Below, piece by piece: positions 15,657-23,953 of a stretch of DNA of 64,000 nucleotides (positions are counted from its first letter, which is position 1; each line of letters opens with the position of its first letter). Under the pieces are notes generated by a model. It was not told the DNA's origin. It saw nothing but the letters and a program-made list of their open reading frames with translations, and did not search any database. A program made the position numbers and the translations under genes. The stretch comes from Stenotrophomonas maltophilia. GTDB lineage: Bacteria; Pseudomonadota; Gammaproteobacteria; Xanthomonadales; Xanthomonadaceae. Where the stretch lies: NCBI GenBank assembly GCA_002363385.1, contig DEVL01000003.1, forward strand, positions 1,248,085 to 1,312,084. The letters are read 5' to 3'.

Positions 15657-17039
15657 ATGCGACATTTCTTCTTCCTGCCGCTTGCGGCCGTGCTGGCGTG
15701 GCCAGCGATCTCGCGCGCGTCCGATGACGATGCTGACCGCAGCTGGCAGGCCGGCGACCACCATGTCCACAGCGAGTGGAGCGTGGACTGGGACCATCGC
15801 ACCACGCCGCCGACCCCGGTCCGCGGCGGGGATTCGTCCTACAGCCGCACCCACAACGCCCGGCAGGCGCTGGCCAACGGCCTGACCTGGATGGTCCATA
15901 CCGATCACGGTGGGCCAGGCCATTCGGCGGTCACCCGCGATCACGCGTGGCCGGCATTGCTGCAGGCCCGACGCGACGTGCCCACGCTGATCCAGTTCAA
16001 CGGCATGGAATTCGATGTGCCGGCTGCCGAGCACGCCTCGTTGATCATCGCGCCCGGCCCTGACGAGCGCGAACAGCTGATCACGATCGAACGCGATTAC
16101 AGCCGCAGTGAACCCGTGCAGGGAAGCCGCGACGACGGGCAGACCATGCTTGATGCATTGACCCACATGGGCGCACTGTCGCCGTTGCCGCTGATGTTCA
16201 TCAATCACCCCTCGCGTACCGCCACGGCGATGGGCCGTTGGGGGGATGTCGAGCCCGATGAATTGCGTGCCTGGCACGCCACCGCGCCGCAGGTGCTGGT
16301 CGGCATGGAAGGTGCCCCCGGCCACCAGGCCACGCGCGTCCATCGTGGTCTTTATCGCAATGCAGACGCACCCACGATGGGCGGCTTTGACCAGATGACC
16401 GCAACGGTCGGCGGCATCTGGGACACGCTGCTCTCGGAAGGCCATCGTTTCTGGATCACGGCCAGCTCCGATTCGCATGTCAATCAGCGCGATGGCGGCA
16501 GTGACTTTGATCCCGGCCAGTACAGCAAGACCCATGTCTGGGCACGTCGGGATGCCGGTGACATCCTTGATGGCCTTCGCCACGGGCGCATGTTCGCGGT
16601 GACCGGCGATCTGATCGATGCACTTGAGCTACGGGTCAGTACGGACGGAGAGGGTGCACGCAGTGCAACGATGGGCGGCACGCTGTCGCTGTCCACTGCG
16701 GCACCCATGCGCGTGACGCTGCGGGTGCGTGTGCCGGCCTCAGCCAATCACGCGGGCCAGCACCCGGTGCTGGATCACATCGAGCTGATCGCGGGCAGCC
16801 CTGGCAATGGCAATGCCCCTGTCATGCAGACGCGTGTGTTCGGCGCCAGCGACTGGCAGGTGGACGGCGCGTGGCGAACGGTATCCTGGGTGTTGCCGGT
16901 GCCTGCACAGGGCGGGTTCGTACGTGCACGCGGCAGCAGTACCCGTGAGGTGACGCCGCTGCCCGATGCGCCAGGCGAAGATCCCTGGCAGGACCTGTGG
17001 TTCTATTCCAATCCCGTGTTTGTCGAGGTCGCGCGCTGA
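15657..17039 (+). CDS. Secreted PHP-domain metal-dependent phosphoesterase
   Basis: A 460-residue protein with a signal peptide ending near residue 21. PHP metal-binding motifs are visible: GDHHVHSEWS (residues 33-42), MVHTDHGG (81-88), FNGMEFDV near 116, a late INHPSR, and ASSDSHVNQRDGG near 272. A beta-rich C-terminal domain follows from about 320. PHP enzymes hydrolyse phosphate esters with two or three metal ions; this one should act in the periplasm or outside. It follows an STN-TonB receptor by 72 bases, so the likely job is processing the ligand the receptor imports. The substrate is not readable from the sequence. Confidence 0.8.
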   Translation: MRHFFFLPLAAVLAWPAISRASDDDADRSWQAGDHHVHSEWSVDWDHRTTPPTPVRGGDSSYSRTHNARQALANGLTWMVHTDHGGPGHSAVTRDHAWPALLQARRDVPTLIQFNGMEFDVPAAEHASLIIAPGPDEREQLITIERDYSRSEPVQGSRDDGQTMLDALTHMGALSPLPLMFINHPSRTATAMGRWGDVEPDELRAWHATAPQVLVGMEGAPGHQATRVHRGLYRNADAPTMGGFDQMTATVGGIWDTLLSEGHRFWITASSDSHVNQRDGGSDFDPGQYSKTHVWARRDAGDILDGLRHGRMFAVTGDLIDALELRVSTDGEGARSATMGGTLSLSTAAPMRVTLRVRVPASANHAGQHPVLDHIELIAGSPGNGNAPVMQTRVFGASDWQVDGAWRTVSWVLPVPAQGGFVRARGSSTREVTPLPDAPGEDPWQDLWFYSNPVFVEVAR

Positions 17040-17221
17040 GTTGGCGTCGGTGAGCTGACGAGGCCGTGCGTTCTCCGGGCTGCGCTATCAGGCGGCGGAA
17101 ATGCGCGTGGGGGCCGGCCGCCTGACTTCACGCCGTTCAGCCGGCGCGTTCACGAAGGTGAGACAGCCGGCTGGCTACTGTGAAGGCCTGTCATTCAACC
17201 CGATTCGGGGAAAGGATCATC

Positions 17222-17395
17222 ATGATCAAGTGGGCCATCATTTTTGCAGTCATCGGCCTGATCGCCGGCGCCCTCGGTTTCGCGGGCATCGGCGGCGCCG
17301 CCATCGGCATCGCCAAGTTCCTGTTCTGGGCAGGCATCATCATCGCCGTGGTGCTGTTCGTGCTGGGCATGACCGTCGCCAAGAAGGTGACCTGA
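17222..17395 (+). CDS. DUF1328 family small membrane protein
   Basis: A 57-residue protein with two hydrophobic helices separated by a Gly/Ala-rich turn (ALGFAGIGGAAIGIAKFLFW), the signature of the YtjA/DUF1328 family, usually about 55 residues. The ATG at 17222 has GGGAAAGGA upstream. The family is inner-membrane and often stress-associated; its function is unknown. It is monocistronic with its own terminator. Confidence 0.88.
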   Translation: MIKWAIIFAVIGLIAGALGFAGIGGAAIGIAKFLFWAGIIIAVVLFVLGMTVAKKVT

Positions 17396-17426
17396 CCTGC
17401 GGCACAAATACGCTGCGGTTCCAGAC

Positions 17427-17457
17427 AAAGGCCTGCGCGGTTTCGCGCAGGCCTTTT
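17427..17457. terminator. Bidirectional Rho-independent terminator
   Basis: A 13-bp stem (AAAGGCCTGCGCG with its complement) around a GTTT loop, with T on both sides. It separates the rightward DUF1328 gene from the leftward barrel gene. Confidence 0.85.
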
Positions 17458-17488
17458 CGTTGGCGACACAGCAGGTGCCTCGCAAGGC

Positions 17489-18256
17489 TTACTCGAAATA
17501 CACCGATACCCCCAGCCCAGCCTGGATGTCCGGACTGTCATCGCTCAATCCCACGTCGAACGACGCGTCCAGCTGCACGCGGGGCTTCACCATCCAGGTG
17601 ACGCCGGCACCCGCAATCCGGGTCGAGGGCTCGCCGTGGGTATCGGTGAAACCGAGCTCCAGATAGGTGCTCACGGTTTCGGTGGCAGCGAAGCTCACGC
17701 TTGGCGCCCACGTGACGCTGTCCTCGCTGCCACCGCGGGTCACATTGGCGTACAGCGCGCCGGTCCAGCGATCATCGAAATCGTACTCATAGCTCGCACC
17801 CAGTGCGTACTGTGTCGCGCCCTCGCTGAAGTCGCGCGAGCCGGTGGCGAAGGTGGTGCTGGCCAGCAGCGCGACGGCGTGCTTTTCCGATGACAAGGGC
17901 AGGGCGACCTTCAGCCCGACGCCCACATCGCCGGCACCGCTGCTGCGCCCGGCTGGCGCATCACGCGGCGCCACCCGCAGGTGGTTCCAGGGCGAGGTGA
18001 AGGCCTGCAGTTCGAGATGTTCGGCCAATCCGATCCGGAGCGTGATGTCGGCGCTGTACTGCGTGCTCAGCACACCCGCGTCGTCGCGGTCGCGGCTGAA
18101 GCTGGGCAGTCCCGCCTCCAGCGCGACGCCACCGCGGGGCAGTGTCGAGGCGGCGAAACCGATGCCCGGGCGATCGAAGGCGATATCCGGCGGCGCGTCC
18201 TGGGCGTGCACAGCACCGCAGAACAGCAGGGACACCAGCAGGGCCGAACATCGCAT
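17489..18256 (-). CDS. Outer-membrane beta-barrel, phenol meta-pathway type
   Basis: A 255-residue protein with a signal peptide (ending CGAVHAQ). Alternating strands, with GVALEAGLPSFSRD, GAGDVGVGLKVALP and a terminal aromatic (VSVYFE), match the 'phenol_MetA_deg' transporter-like barrel family. GGAG lies 7 bases before the ATG at 18256, better than the GTG at 18262. The family is loosely annotated; uptake of small hydrophobic compounds is the usual suggestion, unproven here. Confidence 0.75.
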   Translation of the reverse strand: MRCSALLVSLLFCGAVHAQDAPPDIAFDRPGIGFAASTLPRGGVALEAGLPSFSRDRDDAGVLSTQYSADITLRIGLAEHLELQAFTSPWNHLRVAPRDAPAGRSSGAGDVGVGLKVALPLSSEKHAVALLASTTFATGSRDFSEGATQYALGASYEYDFDDRWTGALYANVTRGGSEDSVTWAPSVSFAATETVSTYLELGFTDTHGEPSTRIAGAGVTWMVKPRVQLDASFDVGLSDDSPDIQAGLGVSVYFE

Positions 18257-18363
18257 GGACACGCTCCGGGCCGGGCGATACCGGCATGAAGAGCAGTCAG
18301 CCTGCCCGTTGGCCGGAATGTAGCACGCTGTTTCACGCGGTCACGTGCAGGTCTCGACGCCGC

Positions 18364-18780
18364 TCAGTGTGCTAGCCAGGTCATCGCAATCAACGCATCG
18401 CGCATGCGCACGCCCGCTGCCGCCTGCATCGCATCGCGGCCCAGCCGGCAGGCGTCGAGGACGAGGCCATCGGCCGCGTGGCGTGCGGCCGTCAACCGCG
18501 CATCGCGACGCTCGTCGGCATGGTCATCCAGCACGGCATCCAGCCATGCACGTCGCGCGGCGATCCATTCCGCGTCGACCTGGTAAGGACGGCAGTCGGT
18601 CCCGATGGCATGCGCGACTTCGAACATCTCGGCAATGTAGGCCCGCGAAAAGCGGCCGTGTGTCTGGCCGTCGCGGTCCATGCGGTGCTGGATCGCGCGG
18701 TGGAGGTTGGCCACGATCGCGTGGACGGCGAGGTCATCATTGGCTGCTTGCAGCAGGCAGGTATTGGTTGCGTTGTTCAT
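18364..18780 (-). CDS. 138-residue helical protein of unknown function
   Basis: A soluble, almost wholly helical protein (start MNNATNTCLLQ) with two tryptophans near the middle (DAEWIAARRAWLDAVLDDH). GGAGGCGCGA immediately precedes the ATG, a strong ribosome site. It lies 39 bases after the small DUF2384-like gene on the same strand, so it may share a transcript with mipA. It does not show the RES-toxin motifs expected of a DUF2384 partner. Confidence 0.6.
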   Translation of the reverse strand: MNNATNTCLLQAANDDLAVHAIVANLHRAIQHRMDRDGQTHGRFSRAYIAEMFEVAHAIGTDCRPYQVDAEWIAARRAWLDAVLDDHADERRDARLTAARHAADGLVLDACRLGRDAMQAAAGVRMRDALIAMTWLAH

Positions 18781-18819
18781 TCGCGCCTCCAGAACACCGG
18801 TGGGGAAAACAAGGAAACG

Positions 18820-19032
18820 TCAGATGCGGGGCAGGGCCGTATCACCCTGCCGCAGCAGGCTGCCCAACAGCGCCACCACGCGTTCGCCCTGGCCATGACA
18901 GGCCAGTTCGAACGTGGTCTGCCCGTCGAGCGCGGGCAATGGGGAATGCAGAATCCATTCAAGAACGGCGGCGCGGTCCGGCTCGATCTGCAGGGCCAGA
19001 TCCGCGACACGACGTACGATTCCCTGACGCAT
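18820..19032 (-). CDS. Short DUF2384 (MbcA/ParS/Xre C-terminal) domain protein
   Basis: A 70-residue protein. Residues 24-65 match the toxin-binding domain of Xre/MbcA/ParS antitoxins (WILHSPLPALDGQTTFELACHG...VVALLGSLLRQGD). The usual N-terminal helix-turn-helix half is missing: only about 23 residues precede the domain. Its ATG lies 2 bases after the mipA stop, so it is probably translated from the same message. No RES toxin is nearby. It could be an orphan antitoxin remnant or a protein that uses this fold for another partner. Confidence 0.65.
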   Translation of the reverse strand: MRQGIVRRVADLALQIEPDRAAVLEWILHSPLPALDGQTTFELACHGQGERVVALLGSLLRQGDTALPRI

Positions 19033-19034
19033 GA

Positions 19035-19823
19035 TCAGAATCCGTAACTGAGGGAGAGGGCGGCGGTATCCATGTGGTTGCCGCGGGTCATCGGGCTGTC
19101 GCGCACCGCATCGGCCAGCGAGGTGCGCCGGATCGACGCGGTCGCGGTCCAACGCGGTCCCAGCGGCATGACCGCAGCAATGTCCATGTATGGGGAAACA
19201 CCGCTGCCGGCCGAGTACTGCGACAGGCCGCTGCGGGCGGCTTCGTGTTCACTGACGCCGAAGTAGTAGTCGTTGAGAGCGGCGCTGGTGTAGGTTACGC
19301 CCACCGCAGGCATGAAGGTCACACGGCCGGCCGGTAGCGGGTACGCGTATCGGGCATCGGCCGAGAACCCGCCCCCGTGCCCGGTGACTTCGGCCTGCGC
19401 GTTGGCCTGCAGTACGCCCCACTCGGCCTGGTGCCGCCAGGAGACGCCGAGCATGCCGGACAGGCTGCGGTTGTCGAGCTGGCGCAACTGCGGATCGTGG
19501 CTGTCGCGGCGCTTGAAGCGCATCACGTACGGCGAGGCGGTCAAGGCCAGTTCGGACTGCGCCGTCTGGTGCAGGCGATAGCCCACGCTGCCACCGCGGA
19601 AGAAGAACGAACGACCCTCCCAGCTGACGATCGGCGCGGCAAGGCGATCGGTATCGTAGCCGGCGTAGGGCGCCTTGAGAGCGACGACGGCGATGCCGAT
19701 GCTGCCCTTCTTGCCCCCCTCCGGGGCATCGGCGGCCTGGGCGCTGGCGGCGGTCATCGTACTGGCCAGGGCCAGGCCAAACAGAGCGGAAAGCGGACGC
19801 GGGGAACGGAAACGGACGTGCAT
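19035..19823 (-). CDS. MipA/OmpV family outer-membrane protein
   Basis: A 262-residue protein with a signal peptide (MHVRFRSPRPL to ASAQA). The body matches MipA/OmpV barrels: GIAVVALKAPYAGYD near the start, SFFFRGGSVGYRL, regular strands, and a terminal SLSYGF ending in Phe. An in-frame ATG at 19856 would lengthen the N-terminus and is less likely. In E. coli MipA scaffolds murein hydrolase MltA and polymerase PBP1B, and family members have been linked to antibiotic response. It is divergent from a two-component system, which probably controls it. Confidence 0.87.
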   Translation of the reverse strand: MHVRFRSPRPLSALFGLALASTMTAASAQAADAPEGGKKGSIGIAVVALKAPYAGYDTDRLAAPIVSWEGRSFFFRGGSVGYRLHQTAQSELALTASPYVMRFKRRDSHDPQLRQLDNRSLSGMLGVSWRHQAEWGVLQANAQAEVTGHGGGFSADARYAYPLPAGRVTFMPAVGVTYTSAALNDYYFGVSEHEAARSGLSQYSAGSGVSPYMDIAAVMPLGPRWTATASIRRTSLADAVRDSPMTRGNHMDTAALSLSYGF

Positions 19824-19937
19824 GGACCTGCCGAGGGGGAACAACCGGAGTGTCATGGTGGGCGCACTACATTGTCGGAACGTTACGTCTGGCGGCGCGG
19901 TACCATCGCCTCCTTCGTACCCGCAGGCACCGCTCCC

Positions 19938-20612
19938 ATGCGCCTTCTTCTCCTGGAAGATGATCCGGAAATGGCCAGCGCGATCCAGGTCAGCCTGGCG
20001 CGCCACGGGATGGTGGTCGACGTGGTCGGCTCGATGGCGCAGGCCGATGAAGCACTCAAGGCCGGCGTCCACCAGATCCTGCTGCTGGACCGGCAGCTGC
20101 CCGACGGCGATGGCGCCAGCTTCGTCAAGGTGGCGCGCGAACACGTGCCCAACCTGCCGGTGATCATGCTGACCGCACGCGCTTCGGTGGCCGACCGTGT
20201 AACGGGTCTGGACGTGGGCGCGGATGACTACCTGACCAAGCCGTTCGCTGTGGAGGAACTGCTTGCGCGGATTCGTGCGATCTCGCGGCGCCCCTCGCAG
20301 ATCACCTTGCCCGTGTTGTCCTTGGGCCGGTTGCAGTTCGATTTCGTCTCGCGTGAGGCACGCGTGTCCGAGGTGCTGCTCGCCCTGCCACGACGCCAGT
20401 TGCTGGTGCTTGAGGCGCTGGCCCTGCGGCAGGGGCGGACGGTGGGGCGTGCCTCGCTGCTGGAGGCCGTGTACGGCTTCGACGATGCGATCCAGTCCAA
20501 CGCGCTGGATGCGCATGTCTCCAAGCTGCGCAAGGCGCTGCTGGAAGCCGATGCGGGTGTGGAGATCCACGTCATGCGCGGGATCGGCTATCTGCTCAAG
20601 GATGCGCCATGA
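19938..20612 (+). CDS. Two-component response regulator, OmpR family
   Basis: A 224-residue protein. The receiver domain (1-115) has acidic pocket EDD near residues 7-9, phosphoacceptor Asp in LLLDRQLPDGDG (near 51), and Lys in DYLTKPF (near 101). The C-terminal winged helix (130-220) ends with HVSKLRKALLEADAGVEIHVMRGIGYLL. The PmrA/QseB-like subgroup is likely. ATGA overlap with the kinase gene gives coupled translation. The likely target is the divergent mipA gene; the 114-bp region between them should hold the operator. Confidence 0.93.
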   Translation: MRLLLLEDDPEMASAIQVSLARHGMVVDVVGSMAQADEALKAGVHQILLLDRQLPDGDGASFVKVAREHVPNLPVIMLTARASVADRVTGLDVGADDYLTKPFAVEELLARIRAISRRPSQITLPVLSLGRLQFDFVSREARVSEVLLALPRRQLLVLEALALRQGRTVGRASLLEAVYGFDDAIQSNALDAHVSKLRKALLEADAGVEIHVMRGIGYLLKDAP

Positions 20613-21973
20613 GATTGCTCAAACCCGGCTCGCTCGCGTTCAACCTGGCATGGAAGGTCGGCCTGATCCAGGTGGCCACGATCGCGCTCGCCTTGAGTGC
20701 GATGGTCCTGACCTACGGCAACGGTCGCTCGGCCTATATCGACTGGAGGACCGGGGATCAGATCGCGGCGGCCATCACATCGGGCGATCACGGGCTGGAG
20801 GTAGATCGGAACAAGGTCGCCGCCGCCGTGCCCCGTGCGCCGGGCACCTTCTGGTTCGCCGCTGCCGATGAGCGCGGTCGGCGTTTGGTGCACGGTGAGA
20901 TCCCCGCACAGTACGGCCCGTTGGTGGCGCAGCTGGAACACATCGAGCAGTCCGACATCCGGACCCGCCTCCACGCCGATGCGCTTGCCGCGCGCGTGAT
21001 GGTCGTCGATCGGCCGCAAGGACGGCTGCACGTGGCGATGGGAGGCATTCCCGAGCGCAGCGTGGTGCGTCAGCTGATGCTGATCTTCCGTTATCTGGGC
21101 GGCTGGATCGCGCTGCCGGTGCTGGTGATCACGTTGGTGGTGTCGCCGTGGGTCATCCACCGGGCACTGCGGGGCGTCAATCGCGTGGCCGCGCAGGCGG
21201 CGGCGATCCAGGTCAACGAGCGTGGCAGCGGTCTGGACACACATGCGGTGCCGCTGGAAATCTATCCGCTGGTGGATGCCTTCAATGCCGCGGTGCGGCG
21301 TATCGGCGAAAGCTACGACGCGCAGGATCGCTTCCTCGCCGGTGCGGCGCACGAGCTGCGGATGCCGATCGCGATCCTGGCCACGCGCCTGGCCGATCTG
21401 CCGCCCGGCGATGCACGTTCACGCCTGCAGCTGGACCTCAGTCGCCTGAGCAACATCGCCGAGCAGTTGCTGGATCTGCAGCGGTTGGATCGACATGGCA
21501 GCCAGTCCCAGCGCATTGATCTGTCCGCGCTGACCCGCGACGTGGCGGCCGATGTCGCCCCGCTGGTGGTGGACGCCGGTTACACCTTCTCGGTGGATGC
21601 ACCGGATCAGCCGATCTGGGTGCGCGGCGATCCGCATGCGCTGCATCGGGTCATCGCCAGCCTGCTGCAGAACGCCATCGCCCATGGCGGCGGCCGCGGC
21701 ATGATCGCGGTGGCACTGTGCGATGACGGGGGCCTGTCGGTCAGCGATGAAGGCCCTGGCGTGCCGGAGGCCGAACGACTGTCCGTGTTCGAACCGTTCC
21801 ACCGGTTGCGGCCAAGTGGCAGCGGCAGCGGGCTGGGCCTGCACCTCGCGCGCGAGATCGTGCTGCGTCACGCTGGCACCATCGCGGTGGACAGCGCCCC
21901 CGGAGGCGGTGCGCGTTTCCTGGTGGTGTTGCCGGTGGACCCGCGGCCGTTGCCACGTTCATCCGCCGCATGA
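20609..21973 (+). CDS. Sensor histidine kinase
   Basis: A 454-residue membrane kinase. The first transmembrane helix is near 17-37 and the second near 163-188, with a periplasmic sensor of about 125 residues between. A HAMP-like linker follows. The H-box is AAHELRMPIAIL (His near 249), the N-box LLQNAIAHG, and the G-boxes DEGPGVPEAE and GSGLGLHLAREIV. It phosphorylates the regulator encoded just upstream. The signal is unknown; proximity to mipA suggests envelope or antibiotic stress. Confidence 0.93.
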   Translation: MRLLKPGSLAFNLAWKVGLIQVATIALALSAMVLTYGNGRSAYIDWRTGDQIAAAITSGDHGLEVDRNKVAAAVPRAPGTFWFAAADERGRRLVHGEIPAQYGPLVAQLEHIEQSDIRTRLHADALAARVMVVDRPQGRLHVAMGGIPERSVVRQLMLIFRYLGGWIALPVLVITLVVSPWVIHRALRGVNRVAAQAAAIQVNERGSGLDTHAVPLEIYPLVDAFNAAVRRIGESYDAQDRFLAGAAHELRMPIAILATRLADLPPGDARSRLQLDLSRLSNIAEQLLDLQRLDRHGSQSQRIDLSALTRDVAADVAPLVVDAGYTFSVDAPDQPIWVRGDPHALHRVIASLLQNAIAHGGGRGMIAVALCDDGGLSVSDEGPGVPEAERLSVFEPFHRLRPSGSGSGLGLHLAREIVLRHAGTIAVDSAPGGGARFLVVLPVDPRPLPRSSAA

Positions 21974-21996
21974 CCACGGCCAGGTGACTGGCAGGA

Positions 21997-22167
21997 TCAG
22001 CGTTGCGATGGCGCGCTCTGCGGGGCAGCGCAGTAGGCGTTGATCGCCTCGGTGGTGTTCTCAAGCCGCTGGGCGCTGGCCAGTTCCCACGGCCGTTCGC
22101 ATTGCTGCGTGCGCGCACACCAACGGTACCCAGCCGAGCCGATACAGCCGTGTGCGTCGCGCTGGGT
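21997..22167 (-). pseudogene. Degraded small lipoprotein gene (C-terminal part only)
   Basis: A minus-strand frame of 56 residues reads like a conserved small lipoprotein tail: GCIGSAGYRWCA, then QQCERPWEL and ENTTEAINAYC. An in-frame TGA at 22168-22170 stops it upstream and no start codon or lipobox is in frame, so the 5' part is lost or frameshifted. The rest of 21974-22356 holds no other convincing gene. Confidence 0.45.
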
Positions 22168-22356
22168 TCACTCCTCCATCACCTTGCGTGGGCTGAGATG
22201 CCCGGTAGCACGCGTTCCGAGGTGGAGCGGTCATGCATGATCGGCCCCGCGGGAGCGATGATGCGTTGGAGCGGGCTCCTTCCGACGATGAGGCTCGATG
22301 TCGTCCGCCGCCGCTCCAATGCCTGAAGGTGACGGTCTACCGCCAGGAGGCACTGC

Positions 22357-23415
22357 ATGAAGACTCTGTTGTCGTTGCGTCACGTTGCGCTCGCCGTCGC
22401 GCTCACCTGTGTCGCCGCCCAGGCCGATGCCTGCACGCGCGTGGTGTACCTGGGCGACAACCAGGACGTCATCACCGCCCGCTCGATGGACTGGAAGAGC
22501 GATGTGGCGACCAACCTCTGGGTACTGCCCAAAGGCATTGCGCGCGACGGCCTGGCCGGACCACGTTCGATCCGCTGGACGTCGCGCTACGGCAGTGTGA
22601 TCGCGACCGGCTACGACATCTCCACCACCGATGGTCTCAACGAGGCGGGGCTGTCGGCCAATCTGCTCTGGCTGGCCGAATCGGAGTATCCGCAACAGCG
22701 CGGCTCCAAGCCGGGACTGTCGATGTCGCTGTGGGCGCAGTACGTGCTCGACAACTATGCGACCGTCGCCGAGGCGGTGGCAGCGCTGGCGCGTGAGCCG
22801 TTTACCATCGTGACCGACAAGGTGCCCGGGGAGTCGCGGCTGGCCACCTTGCACCTGTCGATGTCCGATGCGACCGGCGACAGCGCCATCGTGGAGTACA
22901 TCGACGGCAAGCAGGTGATCCATCACGACCGCGCCTACCAGGTGATGACCAACTCCCCTGTGTTCGATCAGCAGCTGGCACTGAACACCTACTGGCAGGA
23001 CATCGGCGGTACGGTGATGCTGCCCGGCACCAACCGCTCGGCCGACCGTTTCGCCCGTGCGAAGTTCTACATCAACGCGATTCCCAAGAGCGAAGATCCG
23101 GTGGTGGCGCTGGCCAGTGTGTTCAGCGTGATCCGCAACGTGTCCGTGCCGTACGGCATCACCACGCCGGGCGAGCCGAACATCTCCTCCACGCGCTGGC
23201 GGACCGTGGCCGACCACAAGCGCAGGCTGTACTTCTTCGAATCGGCGATGACCCCCAATACTTTCTGGGTGGACCTCAACAAGGCGGATTTCTCTCGCGG
23301 TGCGCCGGTGCTGAAGCTGGATCTTGGCCCGGACCAGCGCAACGTGTTCGCGGGGGACGCGCTGGGCCGGTTCCAAGCGGCCGAGCCGTTCCGGTTCCTC
23401 GGTATCGAGGGCTGA
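22357..23415 (+). CDS. Periplasmic linear-amide C-N hydrolase (choloylglycine hydrolase / penicillin V acylase family)
   Basis: A 352-residue Ntn hydrolase. The signal peptide ends AQADA and the next residue is Cys26, which becomes the N-terminal nucleophile after cleavage. Family signatures follow: TARSMDW, GYDISTTDGLNEAGLSANLLWLAE, and later MTNSPVFDQQLALNTYW. Members cleave amide bonds of bile salts, penicillin V or N-acyl-homoserine lactones. Quorum-signal acylase activity is plausible in a soil or plant bacterium, but the substrate cannot be read from sequence. CAGGAGG lies upstream. Confidence 0.87.
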   Translation: MKTLLSLRHVALAVALTCVAAQADACTRVVYLGDNQDVITARSMDWKSDVATNLWVLPKGIARDGLAGPRSIRWTSRYGSVIATGYDISTTDGLNEAGLSANLLWLAESEYPQQRGSKPGLSMSLWAQYVLDNYATVAEAVAALAREPFTIVTDKVPGESRLATLHLSMSDATGDSAIVEYIDGKQVIHHDRAYQVMTNSPVFDQQLALNTYWQDIGGTVMLPGTNRSADRFARAKFYINAIPKSEDPVVALASVFSVIRNVSVPYGITTPGEPNISSTRWRTVADHKRRLYFFESAMTPNTFWVDLNKADFSRGAPVLKLDLGPDQRNVFAGDALGRFQAAEPFRFLGIEG

Positions 23416-23432
23416 CCCGGCGGCCGGGACCC

Positions 23433-23451
23433 CTGGCCGCGCTGCGGCCAG
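23433..23451 (+). terminator. Stem-loop after the amide hydrolase
   Basis: Arms CTGGCCGC and GCGGCCAG with a GCT loop, 18 bases after the stop. No T run, so terminator strength is uncertain. Confidence 0.5.
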
Positions 23452-23581
23452 CAATTCCGCCCCCAAAAATCAGACTTATCCGATAACAACGGTCTTCGGC
23501 CTGCTCTATCGTTCCTGCTGGGGGATGGATCCCTCCCGTCGTGAGCTTCCCGCCCAGGCATGTCGCAAAGGAACGATCCGC

Positions 23582-23785
23582 ATGGTGATCAAACTGCAAC
23601 ACATCGAACGCCGCTGGCACGTCGTGCACCCGGCCAAATCCGCGCCGATTGCCTTCCGCAGCGGCGCCACCGCCTTCGATTTCGCCGATGCCCTGGCGCG
23701 CGAGCACTTCGCTGAAACCGGCGACAGCAGCGCTGTGCGTGTAGAGGTGCTGGAGACCTATGTGGACGCGGTCCGCTACGGCTGA
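23582..23785 (+). CDS. 67-residue hypothetical protein
   Basis: A short basic protein with alternating strand and helix (IERRWHVVHPAKSAPIAFRS ...). AAAGGA precedes the ATG. No transmembrane segment or known domain is evident. It stands alone between the amide hydrolase and the DUF3011 gene. Confidence 0.55.
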   Translation: MVIKLQHIERRWHVVHPAKSAPIAFRSGATAFDFADALAREHFAETGDSSAVRVEVLETYVDAVRYG

Positions 23786-23953
23786 GCGCGCGGTCAGGGC
23801 GCGGCGGGGTTGGATGTGACGGCCCGACATCGGCCCAGTCAGCCCCGCGTCGGGTACCTAAATAGGGGATGAAATCAGCGACTTCTGGCCTATGTCGCAC
23901 CGCCGGGCGATCACCGATCCTGTGCGCCTCCCCCAACAGGTAACGAGGACCCC

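Noticed and set aside
12462..16583. A 1373-residue open frame on the minus strand, antisense to the TonB receptor and PHP genes
   Set aside because: It is a by-product of high-GC codon bias: composition is Arg/His/Gly-rich without domains, and the plus-strand genes fully explain the region.
22185..22215. CTGAGATGCCC sequence resembling a thiamine (TPP) riboswitch core
   Set aside because: The second conserved TPP block (CTGATC ... ACCGGCG type) is missing and the downstream gene is an amidase, not a thiamine gene.
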